DNA of 64,000 nt, taken from Galeruca laticollis. Taxonomy: Eukaryota > Arthropoda > Insecta > Coleoptera > Chrysomelidae. Where the stretch lies: NCBI GenBank assembly GCA_963921935.1, contig OY998178.1, positions 54,471,451-54,535,450 of the forward strand, in the 5' to 3' direction. The notes beneath the pieces are model-generated. The model was not told where the DNA came from, did no database searches, and saw only the letters and a program-made list of their open reading frames with translations. The stretch's first letter is position 1. Each line of letters starts with the position of its first letter. Positions 34,616-46,883 of this stretch are shown in pieces. The position numbers were made by a program, and so were the translations under genes.

Positions 34616-35436
34616 TCTATTGGTCCTTAGCGTTTTTTAACATTGTAGTACAAGTAGGGTTTGTTTGTTTTTAAAATTGTTATATATTAATTAGGTAATT
34701 ACTGAGACAATTATTATTTATACTGTTGGATAGCATTTTTTGTAAGAATTTTAATGATGAATCACAAGTAGGGGTTCGCTATTTACATCTTTTAGTTGGG
34801 GTAGGTGGGGCCTAGGGGGCTGATGGAGGGTGAGTTCTTTTTTATAACATTTTAGTACCCCCTTACTATCCTAGAAACGGTTATAGGCATTTTTTGATAT
34901 CATCTTTCGTTTGTGAAATATAACCCATTGTAAGTATTTGAATTGTCACACCATATAGCAATCGGTTCAATCTAGCAGACACTGTATTGCAACATTTTTA
35001 ACTGAATAAAAATTATTTTCACACCCTTATTATTCAGTATCACCACCCCTGAATCTTTCTAACGTCGACATTATGTCGTGCATATATATCTAAACACACA
35101 ACAAGCACACGCACTTTCTGTTACTATATACCACCTTATACCTCGTATGTTTGTGCAGCTACCCTTTTTAGAGGTGGTATCGGTTTACAAGAGAAAATAT
35201 GAATCATACTTGATGTTGGGTATAAACAAGGGGGTGATACTTTGATTAATGGTATTACTTATACGAGGAATTTTTTTTAGATGTTTGATTTACAAATTAA
35301 TGTTTTTTTTTATTTAGAAAACGACGGCAGGTATATTACACTAATGACCCCATAAAAAATAAGGTATGAATAATGATGAATTAATGTAATTTAAGACTGT
35401 AGAGATAGAGACACCAAATGCTTTTTGAAATATCTT
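34616..35436. other. Non-coding stretch
   Basis: No gene recognised. Confidence 0.4.
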
Positions 35437-35752
35437 TTTTACGACTATTATAGAATTTCCATATTCTGACGTACTTTTTCATTATGGAATAGCTTCATTC
35501 TAACCCTAGGGCAAGAATATTCATTCTCGCCCTTGATATGGACTGAATACTTGTGGCGCCCTCTAAATGTGACGGTTCATTTGACAGAAAGAGAAAATAT
35601 CTGTGTTCCGTTTTCTATACCAACACCACTACGCAGAGTAGAAGTAGAGTTGAAATATCAAAATGCATAAAAAATTCTCTAAAGTAAACGTAAAATGACT
35701 AAATGGTCGTTGATTATTATTAATTGTGAGAGCCAGAAGTGCAGCAAAAGTG
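35437..35752 (+). repeat. Dispersed repeat A, copy 2
   Basis: Partner of 12942-13247 in the same orientation, with blocks such as ttatggaatagcttcattct and gagagccagaagtg shared. Divergence by eye is about 15 percent. Confidence 0.85.
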
Positions 35753-35975
35753 TATTTTGTGGCACTTTTTAAGAAGAAAATAGAAAAGGCTATTTAGCAA
35801 CAATTGTCAACTGTCAAAAATGTCGAGTCAAAGTTGTTTAATTATCTATTGATTTTAAATTTCAAATTAAAATTGATTAATACTTAATAAAAGGTAAGTA
35901 AATATATATAATCTTATTTAAATCATAGCTATACATGGCTTCATTCCTTTTTATAGTGTTTGATAGTGACAGCAG

Positions 35976-36392
35976 CAGGGTTGGAAAAAACCTAAGAACT
36001 AAAGATATATATTTGGGTTTTTAGGGTTTTCAGGTTTTTTTAAGGTATTTATGGTTTTTAAGGTTTTTTAGGTTTAAAAAATCACATTTTAAGCAAAACA
36101 TTAATATTATATATGTAAATCAACATAAATTGGTAAATCCCCGGCCCTGCAGCATCCTTTAACTGTCTGTGTCTGTACCTTTAATATTTATGATTTGAAT
36201 GAAATTTAAACTAGGAAGAAAAGCTTTCTTTTTGGGTGGGTAATTTTAGATTTTAGTAAAAGATGGCTTCAACAGGAAGCTTTTATTCAGTATCTTAAAA
36301 GAAAATAGAGAAAAACCTACAATGGTCATATATTAATAAGTAGGTTTGTTAAAAAAACCTAGGTTCAAAAAAACCTGTAGTTGCCAACCCTG
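35976..36392. mobile_element. Non-autonomous hAT-type element (417 bp) with perfect target duplication
   Basis: Termini CAGGGTTGGaaaaaacct and aggttttt...CCAACCCTG are inverted repeats of the CAGGGTTGG type known from hAT elements. GACAGCAG stands immediately on both sides (35968-35975 and 36393-36400), a perfect 8-bp target-site duplication of hAT length. The interior is non-coding and rich in aggttttt words. The clean duplication implies a fairly recent insertion. Confidence 0.93.
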
Positions 36393-36400
36393 GACAGCAG

Positions 36401-39284
36401 TGATGATTTCACGAAAATTACTCCACAAATTAAGGAATTAGCAATTCAACATATCGTTCACGCGGAAGAAGTGGGTTACATCTAAAAAAAACATCTATTT
36501 TAATGTTTTCATAAAAAATTATCTGAAACCTAAGTATAATTTTATGGTGAAGAAGGGAGCTTGCTTGCTGTAAACCCCACGAGATGACAGATGTAACTAT
36601 CTGATTTTTTCAGAGATGGCGCCATGATTATTGAAAAGACAGTTACATTTTAGTTTGCTTTCTACTTTCGAAAAAAGTTACATTGTGAGTTATAACAAAA
36701 ATTGTTTGCTTTTGTGTAAAAAAGAAAGTGATATTTTTGGTTGTGCCATTCTAAATCGGTAAGTGGGTAACATTCTATAGTAATCTCGTTAGAAAAAAGG
36801 GTGACAAACTGAAATGTAACCAAAAATACAAATATTTTTTTCTTCAAGGTTACATTTTCAAAGGTACCTTGTTTAATAGAATACTTTTAATTTGTTTTCT
36901 AAAAAAGTGTTACTTTTCAAGATATAACTGTATTCAACAAAATAAATTGTAATATTATTGTTTGACTTATACACTAAAGGTAACATATTCAAATGAAACA
37001 GTGTTCTTCATAAATAAATACTGCATGATCATTAGGCTGTATATATAAAATGGGTATTTATAATTTTTCACAAAGCTTTAATTAATTATTTTGTTATATT
37101 ATTCTTTTTTACCTAATTTGTAAAATTATGTGTAACTATTAGTGGATACTTTTATGGGTTTGTTCTGTTTGTATCCCAAAAAAAATAAAATAAAATACGT
37201 TCTGGCTGCAGATCGACCGCAAAAATATTCTTCTGCGTTCACACAAATCATATACCGCATTTCTTAATTCGTAAAATGATTGTGACGAGACATTTCAATC
37301 GAAAAAATGCAACAATTGACTATAAACTCGCAGCAAAATTTATTCACTGACATGAAATATCATTAACCAGCAACAAATATGTGACAGTCCAAAGCACACT
37401 CTTCATAAATGAAATAATATTTGAAATCCCCTTCCAAGACTCTGAACTCAATTTTGTTTTTAACGAAAACGGATGAAAATATCATGTTTAAACAAGAGTA
37501 CCAATATTACGTAGGAATGATGTTTATGTCATATTTTCTAATCAAAATTACTAAAACGTTTCGTCAAAAAAAGTTACCAATCGATTTCATCATCAGGAAT
37601 CATTCACGTGGCACCCCTTCTAACAAAATGTAGACAAATCCATAAAATAATATTCCCTGTATAAAATTATGCCTCTGTGACGATTTTGAAAACAATTGAT
37701 AAATTATACAGCGGTGAAATTATTAGCGAATAACGAAAAAGAATTCAACTTTAACGCTCTGTATTTCTTCCACAGCAATATTTCATTAAGGCATATTTGG
37801 TTTTATCGCTATATTTTGGTCCAAACAATCGCCCTTAGCCTATGTCCCAATAGTTATGACTCTCCTTGTATATAGACTCAGTCTAACATTTATCAATAGA
37901 TAATTATGTGAATATTCTACCGGAGACTCATCAAGATCAATTATATCAATATATTTTATTTGAACGTTTTAATTCTCGCAAATACTACCTCAACCTATAA
38001 GAAGCTGTCGTGTTTCGTGTTTATTATTGGTAGTTTATGATGTAAATTGTTATATTATGTTACAATTACAAAATACAATAAATATGAAATAATGAGATAA
38101 TCAATATTCAATTATGAATATTTCGAAAACTACATGGTCCAAAATTCTCAATGAATTCAGATTACATACATTATTATGGCAGTTTAAAAAAAATTTAATC
38201 GAAAAATCTTCGTTTTTATGAGCTAATCTCTTTAATTGGAACAGAAAAAAAACGACTGACCAAGAGTTACAATAAAAAATTTAAATCCCCCTCATAATCC
38301 AAAAACATTAAACAAACATTTAATATACTCTAATTAAACGCCTATATTAAAACATCGAGTCACGTAATGTTCCCACCTTAATTTGTAATAAAATCATCTA
38401 TTCTACCCTTATACATGGTTGTGGGTAATAAGATTACCAAAAATTAGCACCCCTCTTACTCAATTATCTACCCCGTATCTATATTAGAATTAATAATCAA
38501 ATTAGGGACACCCCGTCGAACTTTTAGACGTTAACACGAATACCAACAATTTACAAAACAAACATGTTTTAATACAATATATTTTCAACTTGAAAAGGAT
38601 AATGGTAGATATTTATTATCGTTTGATACCATATATAATAAGTAAATAACAATCTGTATATCTTAATAAAATATAGGGGGGTTGTAATATGGGCGATTTG
38701 GCAGCATTTTTTCAATGAAGATGACATACTTATGAAGAATTATCTATATGCAACATTTGTTTGGGTTATTATTTGATGCAGTTAATGAAAACCTTTGATT
38801 TTCTTTTTTAAACATGAACCGCCAATGAAGTTTAATTTACTAAAAAAGTGTTTCACTAGGACTACATGGATTTTTGAGCGGTTTATGCATTTTCAGTATG
38901 GCCGATATGATTCACGCCAGAGTTGATCTCCATCTCCGCGATCTAAGCACCTCAAATGTGGAATTTTGATTGACCAATTATACCATCCAAAAGGCCAGAA
39001 AATGTTTCCAGTAATTGGTCAAGGTCAATCAAAAATTTTAACACCTACTATTGATAATTGGTCAAAATAAATGAATGATCAGTTCAATTTTATTTTTGAA
39101 ACATTAATTAAGTCACGTAGATAGTTGCGGGCGCGCTCGGATTAGGTTAGGTTTGGGAATAAATAGATCATTTTGAGGTGACGTCACGACAGGGCCGCTA
39201 CATTAACGGTAGGGCATACAAAACGTTCGTTTCATTGTAAACAATAGAAAAGATCGATTTTTAAAGTGCGAATAATTTGAAATT
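36401..39284. other. Non-coding stretch
   Basis: AT-rich with no recognisable gene. Near 38968-39045 a foldback pairs ttttgattgaccaatta with taattggtcaaggtcaatcaaaa around a 40-bp loop. TGACGTCA occurs near 39178 upstream of the THAP remnant. Confidence 0.4.
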
Positions 39285-39510
39285 CCGGCGTTATGTTCTG
39301 TTGTGGGATGTTCTAAAGGGACAGAAAGGAATTAAATTCATTATTTTAGAATCCCCAAGGCCTCACAAAACCGAGGAAAAATGCTGAACGCCTTATCACG
39401 AGATCGTCGAGAATGTTGGGTTAGGACTCTAAATTTGAGCGATACATTCTTTAAACATGGACGAATTTGTACAGATCAATTATCCAAAATATTTGAATTT
39501 ATAGTTGAAT
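39285..39510 (+). pseudogene. THAP zinc-finger domain remnant
   Basis: Translates as CSVVGCSKGTERN, a stop, IHYFRIPKASQN, then in the same frame MLNALSRDRRECWVRTLNLS and KHGRICTDQL. This follows the THAP pattern: C-x4-C near the N-terminus, a conserved Pro after F-x-x-P-like FRIPK, a Trp in helix 1, and a C-x2-H end. Here the final His is replaced (ICTDQL instead of a C..HF ending). THAP domains bind DNA and occur in P-element-like and other transposases as well as in host factors. The domain has no following gene. Confidence 0.75.
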
Positions 39511-41023
39511 ATGTTGTTAAACTAAACGATTTTTGTAAAGCTTTTAGGAGAATCAGCCAAACTGTAAGTTAGGGATAGCCCTGATTGGGTCCCTTCTGTA
39601 AATGTGGGATACATTAGCTGGATTGTACCACGACCAAAATTAAAAATCACCCTGTACATCAGATTTCTAAAAAAGAGTGGATTTTTATCATAACAACCGA
39701 ATGTTATAGAAACAGTTTGTTGCAAAAATTATTAATAAGAAATTGTCAGATAAGTAAAAACCTAAAAGCGAATAGTATACCTTTCATTAAAAGATATCTT
39801 TATAGAAGTGTTATGTCTTTAATAAAATCAGCAAAACGTTCTTATAGGTAGGATTTCGTTTTTAATTTTTCATCTATTCCAGATGTAAAAAACACATTTT
39901 TTAAACTATAATTTTATTTGCATAGTAATTATATACATATGTCAGGTATCATGAGGTAATTCACCATGTCCATAATGCTCACAGTTGGCAAAAAACTTAA
40001 ATTGCTGGTCAGCAGGTCAGTTCACATGCAACAAGAGAATAGAGATCAACATCGAAGTTTTGAGTCGTAATGCGATTGCACGTTTCCTTTGAGAGATAAG
40101 TGGTATTTACTTCAAACCATAATGTAGTTAAAATTATAAAATATGCAATATAGGCACTAAAAACTCGATATAAACACCGCAAAACTGGAGATAACAATGA
40201 GAACCTAATGGCAAACCCACCCTTGTATGTCCTACCGACAAAATGGCCGCTCTCTCAAAGTCAGGTGAGTCAAAATGATCTATAAAATAGTTATTTATGC
40301 AACAAGTGCAAAAAGTGAGTGTTTTTTGCACGCGACGTGAAATTGGATAACACGTCGAGTGCAAAAAACACGTTTTGCACGAGTTGCATACAATATTTTT
40401 TCTACATTCATGCAAAAATTGGAAAATTAGAACCATGTCAGAACTCAGAATGTATTTTAACCGTGCTTCCTTTTTTGTATCTTTATGGCTTCCACATTGT
40501 CAGTACTTAATCATAGCTGGTTTTCGCTTTGACCATTTAAATTTCAAATAATCAAAGATTTTTGCAATAATTGTAACTCGTTGAGACTAAGTAGTAAGGT
40601 ATACATATATTATTGCTGTATTAGAGCAGGATCAGACACTTGCTCTGGATTTTTATTTTATTTAAATGTTTATGTTTGTCATAAATCATCGCATTGACAA
40701 GAATGACAGATGAGTGCAACAAACGTTTTGTCGCACTAGTGCAAAAAAGAACCACTTTTTCCATTAAATGTGTTTCACAAAAGTGTTGTTTTTTGTATGA
40801 ATGTAGAAAAATAAATGAATACTCTCATTAAGAGAAGACTTGTCGTGAGGTCTTTTATATCAGCGAATTTTGTAAAGAGTTATTGTTTCCTAGATTCAAT
40901 TATCCAAATGTATGATTTTAATTATATGGTATTGTTTGGGGATCCCAGAGCGCATGCGCAGAACTGTCTACATGACTTAATTAATTTAAAAAAAAGTTGG
41001 AGTGATCGATCATTTATTTAATA
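39511..41023. other. Non-coding stretch with inverted repeats
   Basis: Two foldbacks (40299-40392 and about 40700-40806) and an inverted pair tttttctacattcatgcaaa (about 40397) / tttttgtatgaatgtagaaa (about 40792) mark a MITE-like unit of about 420 bp. No coding. Confidence 0.45.
40299..40392. repeat. Short foldback repeat
   Basis: gcaacaagtgcaaaa ... ttttgcacgagttgc with an inner cgacgtg/cacgtcg stem and a loop of about 11 bases. Nearly complete hairpin of 94 bp. Confidence 0.85.
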
Positions 41024-42951
41024 GTCTATTTCTTAATGTCTGACCGCACAGTAGCCTCATTAAATATTCAAATAGAAAATTATCTCTTACAGAATGATCC
41101 TAAGAATTATACAAGTAAATACTAAAATTATAATGCAAAACAAGTAGGTGTCTGTATTAGTTATATGTACATCCCTGTTTCAGCTCAAAATACAATATGG
41201 TAATAAAACTCAACAATGCCAGCTAAACGATAAACAGTGCGGCAGTGGCGGAGATTACGATATTAGTTCATTTTGCTTATTTAATTAGGTTCGGTCAACA
41301 TTACAGTTGAAATAAAAATCATTCGTTTAGGCCTATTCACAAGTTACATTTTCATTTTTATTAAATCAAATTAATTAAAGAAAATATAGTTTAATTTTCA
41401 TAATTCAAATTTATTGACAATGAATTAATGTATATTAAGTAAAGTAAACATACCATTTATAAGAAATATAAAATTCAAGCTATAGTATCATCCTCTTCGC
41501 TGGCCATGCAAGAATCACCCGAAGACTCGTCGAGAGAGATCACTATCGGTTCTATAGTTTTTCCTATGAGGTTATCTAAAACCCACATTTTCTCTTCCTC
41601 TTTAATTACATGATTCACAGCATCTCTCCAGTTCTCTTCAGTTATTGTTGTGAATGAGTACTTCACGAGTTCACGAACATCTTTCATTTTAAATGTCTAG
41701 CTACATAACCTTTCATTTGGGCCCATATTAACTCTATCGCATTTAATTCTCAATGGTATGGCGGCAAACGAAGCACTGTTATCCCACGGTTCATGGCTAT
41801 TTCATCAATAAGAAACTTTTTAAATTGTAGCTTGTGATCTGAAGCAACCTTTAAAAGTTCTTTTTTCAACACATCATCTTCAAATGGTATATCTTTTACG
41901 ATTAACCAGTTTCTAATATCAGCTTTTCTCCAAGAGGTAGATGGAAGATTTTCTGTTAACCGCGAATGATAAGTGGCATTGTCCGTAACGATTACAGCAT
42001 TATTTGGAATTAATCGACCATTTGTGTGAAATACTCTTCGAAAACATCTGCAGTCATTTCTTCATGATAGTCTTTGGTTGATGTTGACTGAAACTCCAGT
42101 AAACCACCTTCAACGAACCCTTGATTACATCCAATATGCGTTATTATTAGTCGGCGACATTTACCGATAGGAGTTTTCAGTCCAGAAGATAAACCTTCTA
42201 TGAAAGCTTGACGACTGGTTTGAATACTTTTGTCCTGCCATATTTTTTTTACTGAATGTCCGTCATTGAGCCATGTCTCATCTAGATAATAGATTTGTCT
42301 TCCCTCCTGTCTGTATTTTCGGATATCTCGTGAATACTGGCGTCTCCAACATATTATTTCTTCGTTGTCGATTAGCACTGATTTGCGACTTTGCTTTTCC
42401 CAAGTAAAATTTAATTTGTGTATTATTTTCCACAAAGTTTTTCGCCCTATGTCAGGCAAATTCTCGTCCTCCTTCACCATTCTTAGAATTATGTCAAGGA
42501 ATGGGATCTCTTTTTTAAAATATAATTCATGTACTTTTTGTCTTATTGTATTTTGCATATGTTCATCAAGGTCAAATGGTTTTCTTCTAGTTGACTTTTT
42601 AGGTGGAGATATATTTCCATTTTTGCTCTCTCTTAGAAGCCTGTAAATAGTAGATTCACTAACTCCTGTCATATTGGAACATGTCGAAACTATATTTCTA
42701 ACAGTAGCAGCTGGCATTTGATTTACAACAGCATGGTGCACATTTAACACTACAGTCTTCGTTTGTAAGCTGTAAGTTAACTAACCGAATTTACATTTAT
42801 ATAACCTTTATATATCAGATCGGGTATAAAATTAAATAGTAAATAAATTCCTTAGATGAACGGTGACGCTTATGGTTGGTGACGCTTATGGTTTACTACC
42901 TGACTAGCATCTGTGGCCTTTTCGCGTGCAGTCAGACATTAAGAAACATAC
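41024..42951 (-). mobile_element. Tc1/mariner-superfamily DNA transposon, nearly complete
   Basis: Terminal inverted repeats: GTCTATTTCTTAATGTCTGA inward from 41024, and GTATGTTTCTTAATGTCTGA inward from 42951 on the minus strand, then gCac on both. TA stands outside both ends (41022-41023 and 42952-42953), the target duplication of this superfamily. Length 1928 bp. One transposase gene on the minus strand fills most of it. Confidence 0.9.
41475..42750 (-). pseudogene. Tc1/mariner-superfamily (DDE_3-type) transposase with two frameshifts
   Basis: The start at 42750 (MLNVHHAVVNQMP) leads into an HTH part (STCSNMTGVSESTIYRLLRE) and a second helical part (GRKTLWKIIHKLNFTWEKQS). Catalytic motifs follow: YYLDETWLNDGH (first Asp), VIVTDNATYHSR (second Asp), LPPYHCELNAIELIWAQMKG (Glu). 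A single-base shift near 42010 separates the first two motifs, and another near 41690 precedes MKDVRELVKYS and the C-terminus NHVIKEEEKMWVLDNLIG, ending in an acidic tail. All three catalytic residues are kept, so decay is light. The protein would cut at the inverted repeats and insert at TA. It is a long-linker family frequent in aphids and beetles, not classic Tc1. Confidence 0.9.
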
Positions 42952-44023
42952 TATAACTGACTAATTATCAGTAAATCGTTATCTATCGAATACAGCTATT
43001 ATTTTTTGTATTTGTGAAATATGAGGCGTTAAAATTTTTGATTGACTTTGAAACAGTTTGATGATTAATACATATTTTTCTATCACTAAAAAGTTGGTAA
43101 TCCCTTCACTATCACCTGTGCACCCTTAAAATAAATTTTTTCTAAACCAAAAACTCATTACTTGAAATTCTTATTGTCAAGCCAAATTCAAGTATGGATG
43201 GTCATTGCTTTTTTATAACCTGCCAATTCTATGCCTAAAGAGATAATGGGTTAAGCAGGTAAACTTCCAAGAAATATTAATAGCCTTTTATGAATTTTTC
43301 AAGATTAAAATCAGTCATATCCAGTGCCTCTATGAGTAAAGTTGTGAGTGGTTATATGAAAAGAGAGTTCTAACAATTTATTATGGATACAAACAATCAA
43401 ATATGAGCATGGATAAAACTGTAGACCTAATTGTTAAATTTACATGCATACATGTCAAAATTAACAAAATGCTTAAAGTAAATATATTATGTGAGTTCAG
43501 CTTTAAGATTCTAAATCTACAGGGCTGATAATAAATTACTTGGATGAGTCATTAACAACAAGAGTAAGATGTGAAGGAAATGCAATTTATTGAGAAAAGG
43601 ATATTCAAGGTAGGTAAAAATTCTCTCTCTTAAGATACATAATTCAGAAAACAGTATGAAAATTATTAAAAGATGCAGGGATCCCATTCAAAAATTGAAA
43701 ATAATCAATTGTTCAAGAGAATATTTGCAGAGACACTGTGTCATATTTATAATTATAGGTAACATATTAACAATAACCAAAAGTCTGTTTTATATTTTGT
43801 TTATATGTATATTTAGAAGAAACAAAAACAAATTTTTAGGTTATGTGACATGTCATCAATTTTTTAATGGTATAGGTAAATTTTCATAAGCGATACTCCC
43901 TCTAACGAGTGTTTATGTAACTAAGTTAATATACATTGTTGTGTTTTGGGAAACTTAAAGCAGTGTAAAATTGATGTGAATTAAATTATTTTCACGTTAT
44001 ATTCATTTTGAATATGAAAATTA
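42952..44023. other. Non-coding stretch
   Basis: No gene recognised. The plus-strand frame 43656-43889 has no family features. Confidence 0.4.
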
Positions 44024-44700
44024 TTACTGTTGTGTTTCTCAGTGCTTTTCCTGGGCAAAAAATCACAGTTTACCAGTAGCAGGAAATTTGAAAGCTTTTG
44101 TGCTGAAATTGGTGGCAGAGGACTTGTTGACAGGAAGGAATTGATTAGGAATTGGAAAAAGGAACTAATATGAAAGTTTGCTCCCTTCATTTTAAGGAAA
44201 CTGATTTTTTCCAAAAATGTTTCTTAATATATGAATTCAAGTTATGTATCTACAATTTAAAAAAAATATTTTTAGAAAAGGCAACAGACTAAAATGTAAT
44301 GTTGTCCCTTCCAAGAATTTACCAGCAACTGGTGTTCCCAGTTCATCCCTCAGGTCTAAAACTTTTAAAAAAAATTCAAACCGGAGGATACTACCGATTT
44401 AAAAGATACAACCCAAGAAGTGTCAACACCTTGTGAAAATAGACTCTAAATGAAGATCAGGAAGACGGAGAAGCTGTGGATGCATTATTGTCTTTAATTA
44501 ATCCTTCTTAGATGTGATACAGGTCATAGTCATAAAGATTTAATGTGCAAGTAAACACACCAACTGTTTTAATATTACATGAACAAGTAACTATCAGTGA
44601 AAAACTGACAAACTTCACTGAAATTAATAACTCTACAACTTTTAAGGCCATTGTTTAGTTTTGTGAAGAAAATATAAAAGATAAGCAAACAACTGATTCA
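44024..44700 (+). pseudogene. THAP-domain protein remnant, two exons
   Basis: Starts YCCVSQCFSWAKNHS (C-x4-C of the THAP finger), continues in shifted frames as ELIRNWKKELI and KVCSLHFKETDFF (the C-x2-H end). After a probable intron (to ag near 44276) follows RKGNRLKCNVVPSKNLPATG, the usual 'lk..AVPT..LP' tail of THAP proteins. Acidic and Ser/Thr-rich fragments (EDGEAVDALLSLINPS, VNTPTVLILHEQVTISEKL) extend to about 44700. Frame breaks are frequent. It precedes the tyrosine recombinase gene on the same strand by about 1.1 kb. Confidence 0.7.
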
Positions 44701-45769
44701 AGTTAAAAGTATTTTTAGTTAAAAATTAGTAGTTTTATTGAGATATTCATTTATTTAAGAATAACAATTATAATAATAATTTAATAAAATATCTTCAAAT
44801 ATTCATGTATTAGCAAAAAGATATAAGGACACAATTATTAAAAACCAAAACCAAGTCCAAAACAATGGCAATGTATATTAAGTGGTTTTAAGTTTTCACC
44901 ACCATGACACTGCCCTCTTAATCCTAGAAGCCTATTCCTGATGTTGCTAAAATGAACACTACAACTCTTTAAAATTGCAACGTACCTAATTCCAAAATAA
45001 TATGAAAAATTTGAAATTTACAGCACTAAATTAATATAAGCTCATAAATGTTTAATTCATATTTTTTTTAATGAATGAAATAAAAACATATTTCTAGGTT
45101 ATGTCGCATGACGTATGAAAGAAATACTTTGGTATTCCTAAAATTAATACTACCACAATACCACTACAGCACTTTGAAATTACAAAATACTCTTTCTCTA
45201 CATAACAAAAGATGAAAAACAGTGTTCGATTTGTAGGGAAAATTTACATCTGAAACTACAAATATTTGCTGAATAAAATTGTGTTGCTTCTATAATTTTG
45301 CATGTTTGCGAGTATGTAATTATTTTTTTCAGAAACGGCACACTTATGACAAACAGTTAAAAACATATAATTAAGTTACAATTGAGTAAATTAAAAATTT
45401 ATTATTCCACTTCTGATAGCGTGTTTCGGTATTAAACTAGATGAATGAAAAATATGTAGATCTAAATAAACATAATCCAAATGAACCAAAAAGGTATAGC
45501 AATTTGTGATATTAATGTGAAAAGTGATACTTTATTTTGTGAGTGGAGAAGTTTGCGAAACGAGTGCAGCGAGTGGAGCAACTCCTCGAACAAAATAAAG
45601 TCACTTTTAACACAAATATCATACACTATTTTTGTACACCACTCCTATTTTGGTTACAAAATAAAAGTAAAAATCGCATACTTTTGACATCTCTTGACAA
45701 CTAATTAAATTTTATTTTTTAACAAGAATTGTATATGTTGTAGGTCGTGGTGACCATCGTAATTAATAA
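44701..45769. other. Non-coding stretch with a foldback
   Basis: No gene recognised apart from a foldback at 45521-45622. Confidence 0.4.
45521..45622. repeat. Short foldback repeat
   Basis: aaaagtgatactttattttg at the left pairs with aaaataaagtcacttttaac at the right; the inner gagtgcagcgagtggag is a short near-repeat. About 100 bp. Confidence 0.8.
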
Positions 45770-46883
45770 ATGACAAAAACAGATCATGAACAGTTTAACA
45801 AATATCAGTTGATAAAAATACTAATTCAAAAGAAAAGTGATGATTTGTTACCAATGGACATTGCATACACTAATTTTCTCGCCTGGTATAGATTGAAGAG
45901 TATAGAAGGAAACTTCAGTGAAACTGTCCTTTTAGTCTGCGTAGAAGAAAAATAAAAAAATATGGAACTCGTCAACTTTGTGGAGTAAATTTTCAATGAT
46001 TATATCAAGCCTGCTAGTTAAAGAAGGCGTTTATGTATAAGCAAGTACCATACAGTAATTGCATTCCTAAAAGGCCAAAATGAAGGATACCATCCCAACA
46101 AGTCAAAAACTCAAACCCACGAACAATTTGAGGTTTATAAGCGAAGTTCCGGATGAGAAATACTTGGCAATTAAAGTGGCAACTATTTTTGGCCACTTTG
46201 AACCGTTCCGCCGAGAAGAGCTTTGTAAGCTAGTAGTGGAGAACATTGAATTGAACAATAATTCATTGGTCATTCAAGTCCCATATACCAAAACAATAAT
46301 TCAATGCTCATTCTGTATTGTTGAGAAATACATTGAATACTACTGTAGGTACTCTGCATTACACCCGTTGGACATTAGCCATAATCGTTTCTTTTTGCCA
46401 TAACAACAAATATACTGTTCAATAGGTATAATTACATTTGGATAAATGCCCTTTACCATTGCCGCATTTTTGGTACTTCCGTACCAAAACCAATTTACAG
46501 GGCATTGCTTTAGAAGTTCCTCTGCTTCTTTGGTAGCAGAATCAGGGGCAAATATTATGAAGATCAAAAAGCACAACGGATGGAAGTCTACTACAGTTGC
46601 TGAAGGTTATATCGACGAGTCCATTATTGAGAAAAATGTTATTGTTCAAAGAATTCTCCTAGCTACAAGCTCCACCACCATATCAGATTTCGAAATCCCA
46701 TGCACTTCCCGGCAAACAATAACTGGCAACAAAGAAATTTCCAATTATTGCTCCTATTCTTTACAAACCTCTTTTACTTTGCAAGGTATTAATATTAGCG
46801 ATTGTTCAGCTGCACTATTAATATTTCATATTAATTTTTATACTTATGATAATAAAAGTCTATTGAAAATTTTGCTGAGCTAA
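45770..46883 (+). pseudogene. Tyrosine recombinase of Crypton-like element
   Basis: An N-terminal core-binding segment (45770-46080, frames broken) contains DLLPMDIAYTNFLAWYRLKS and SSTLWSKFSMIISSLL. The catalytic domain starts at 46080: SEVPDEKYLAIKVATIFGHF, FRREELCKL (first Arg), VPYTKT. After a stop near 46400 it continues with TGHCFRSSSASLVAES (H-x-x-R box), IKKHNGWKSTTVAEGYIDES (His/Trp and the nucleophile Tyr in GYID). All four signature positions of tyrosine recombinases are visible. In animals such genes come from Crypton or DIRS-like elements or host genes derived from them. No RT is nearby, which favours Crypton. One stop or frameshift in the middle and breaks at the front mark it as a pseudogene. 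Confidence 0.82.
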
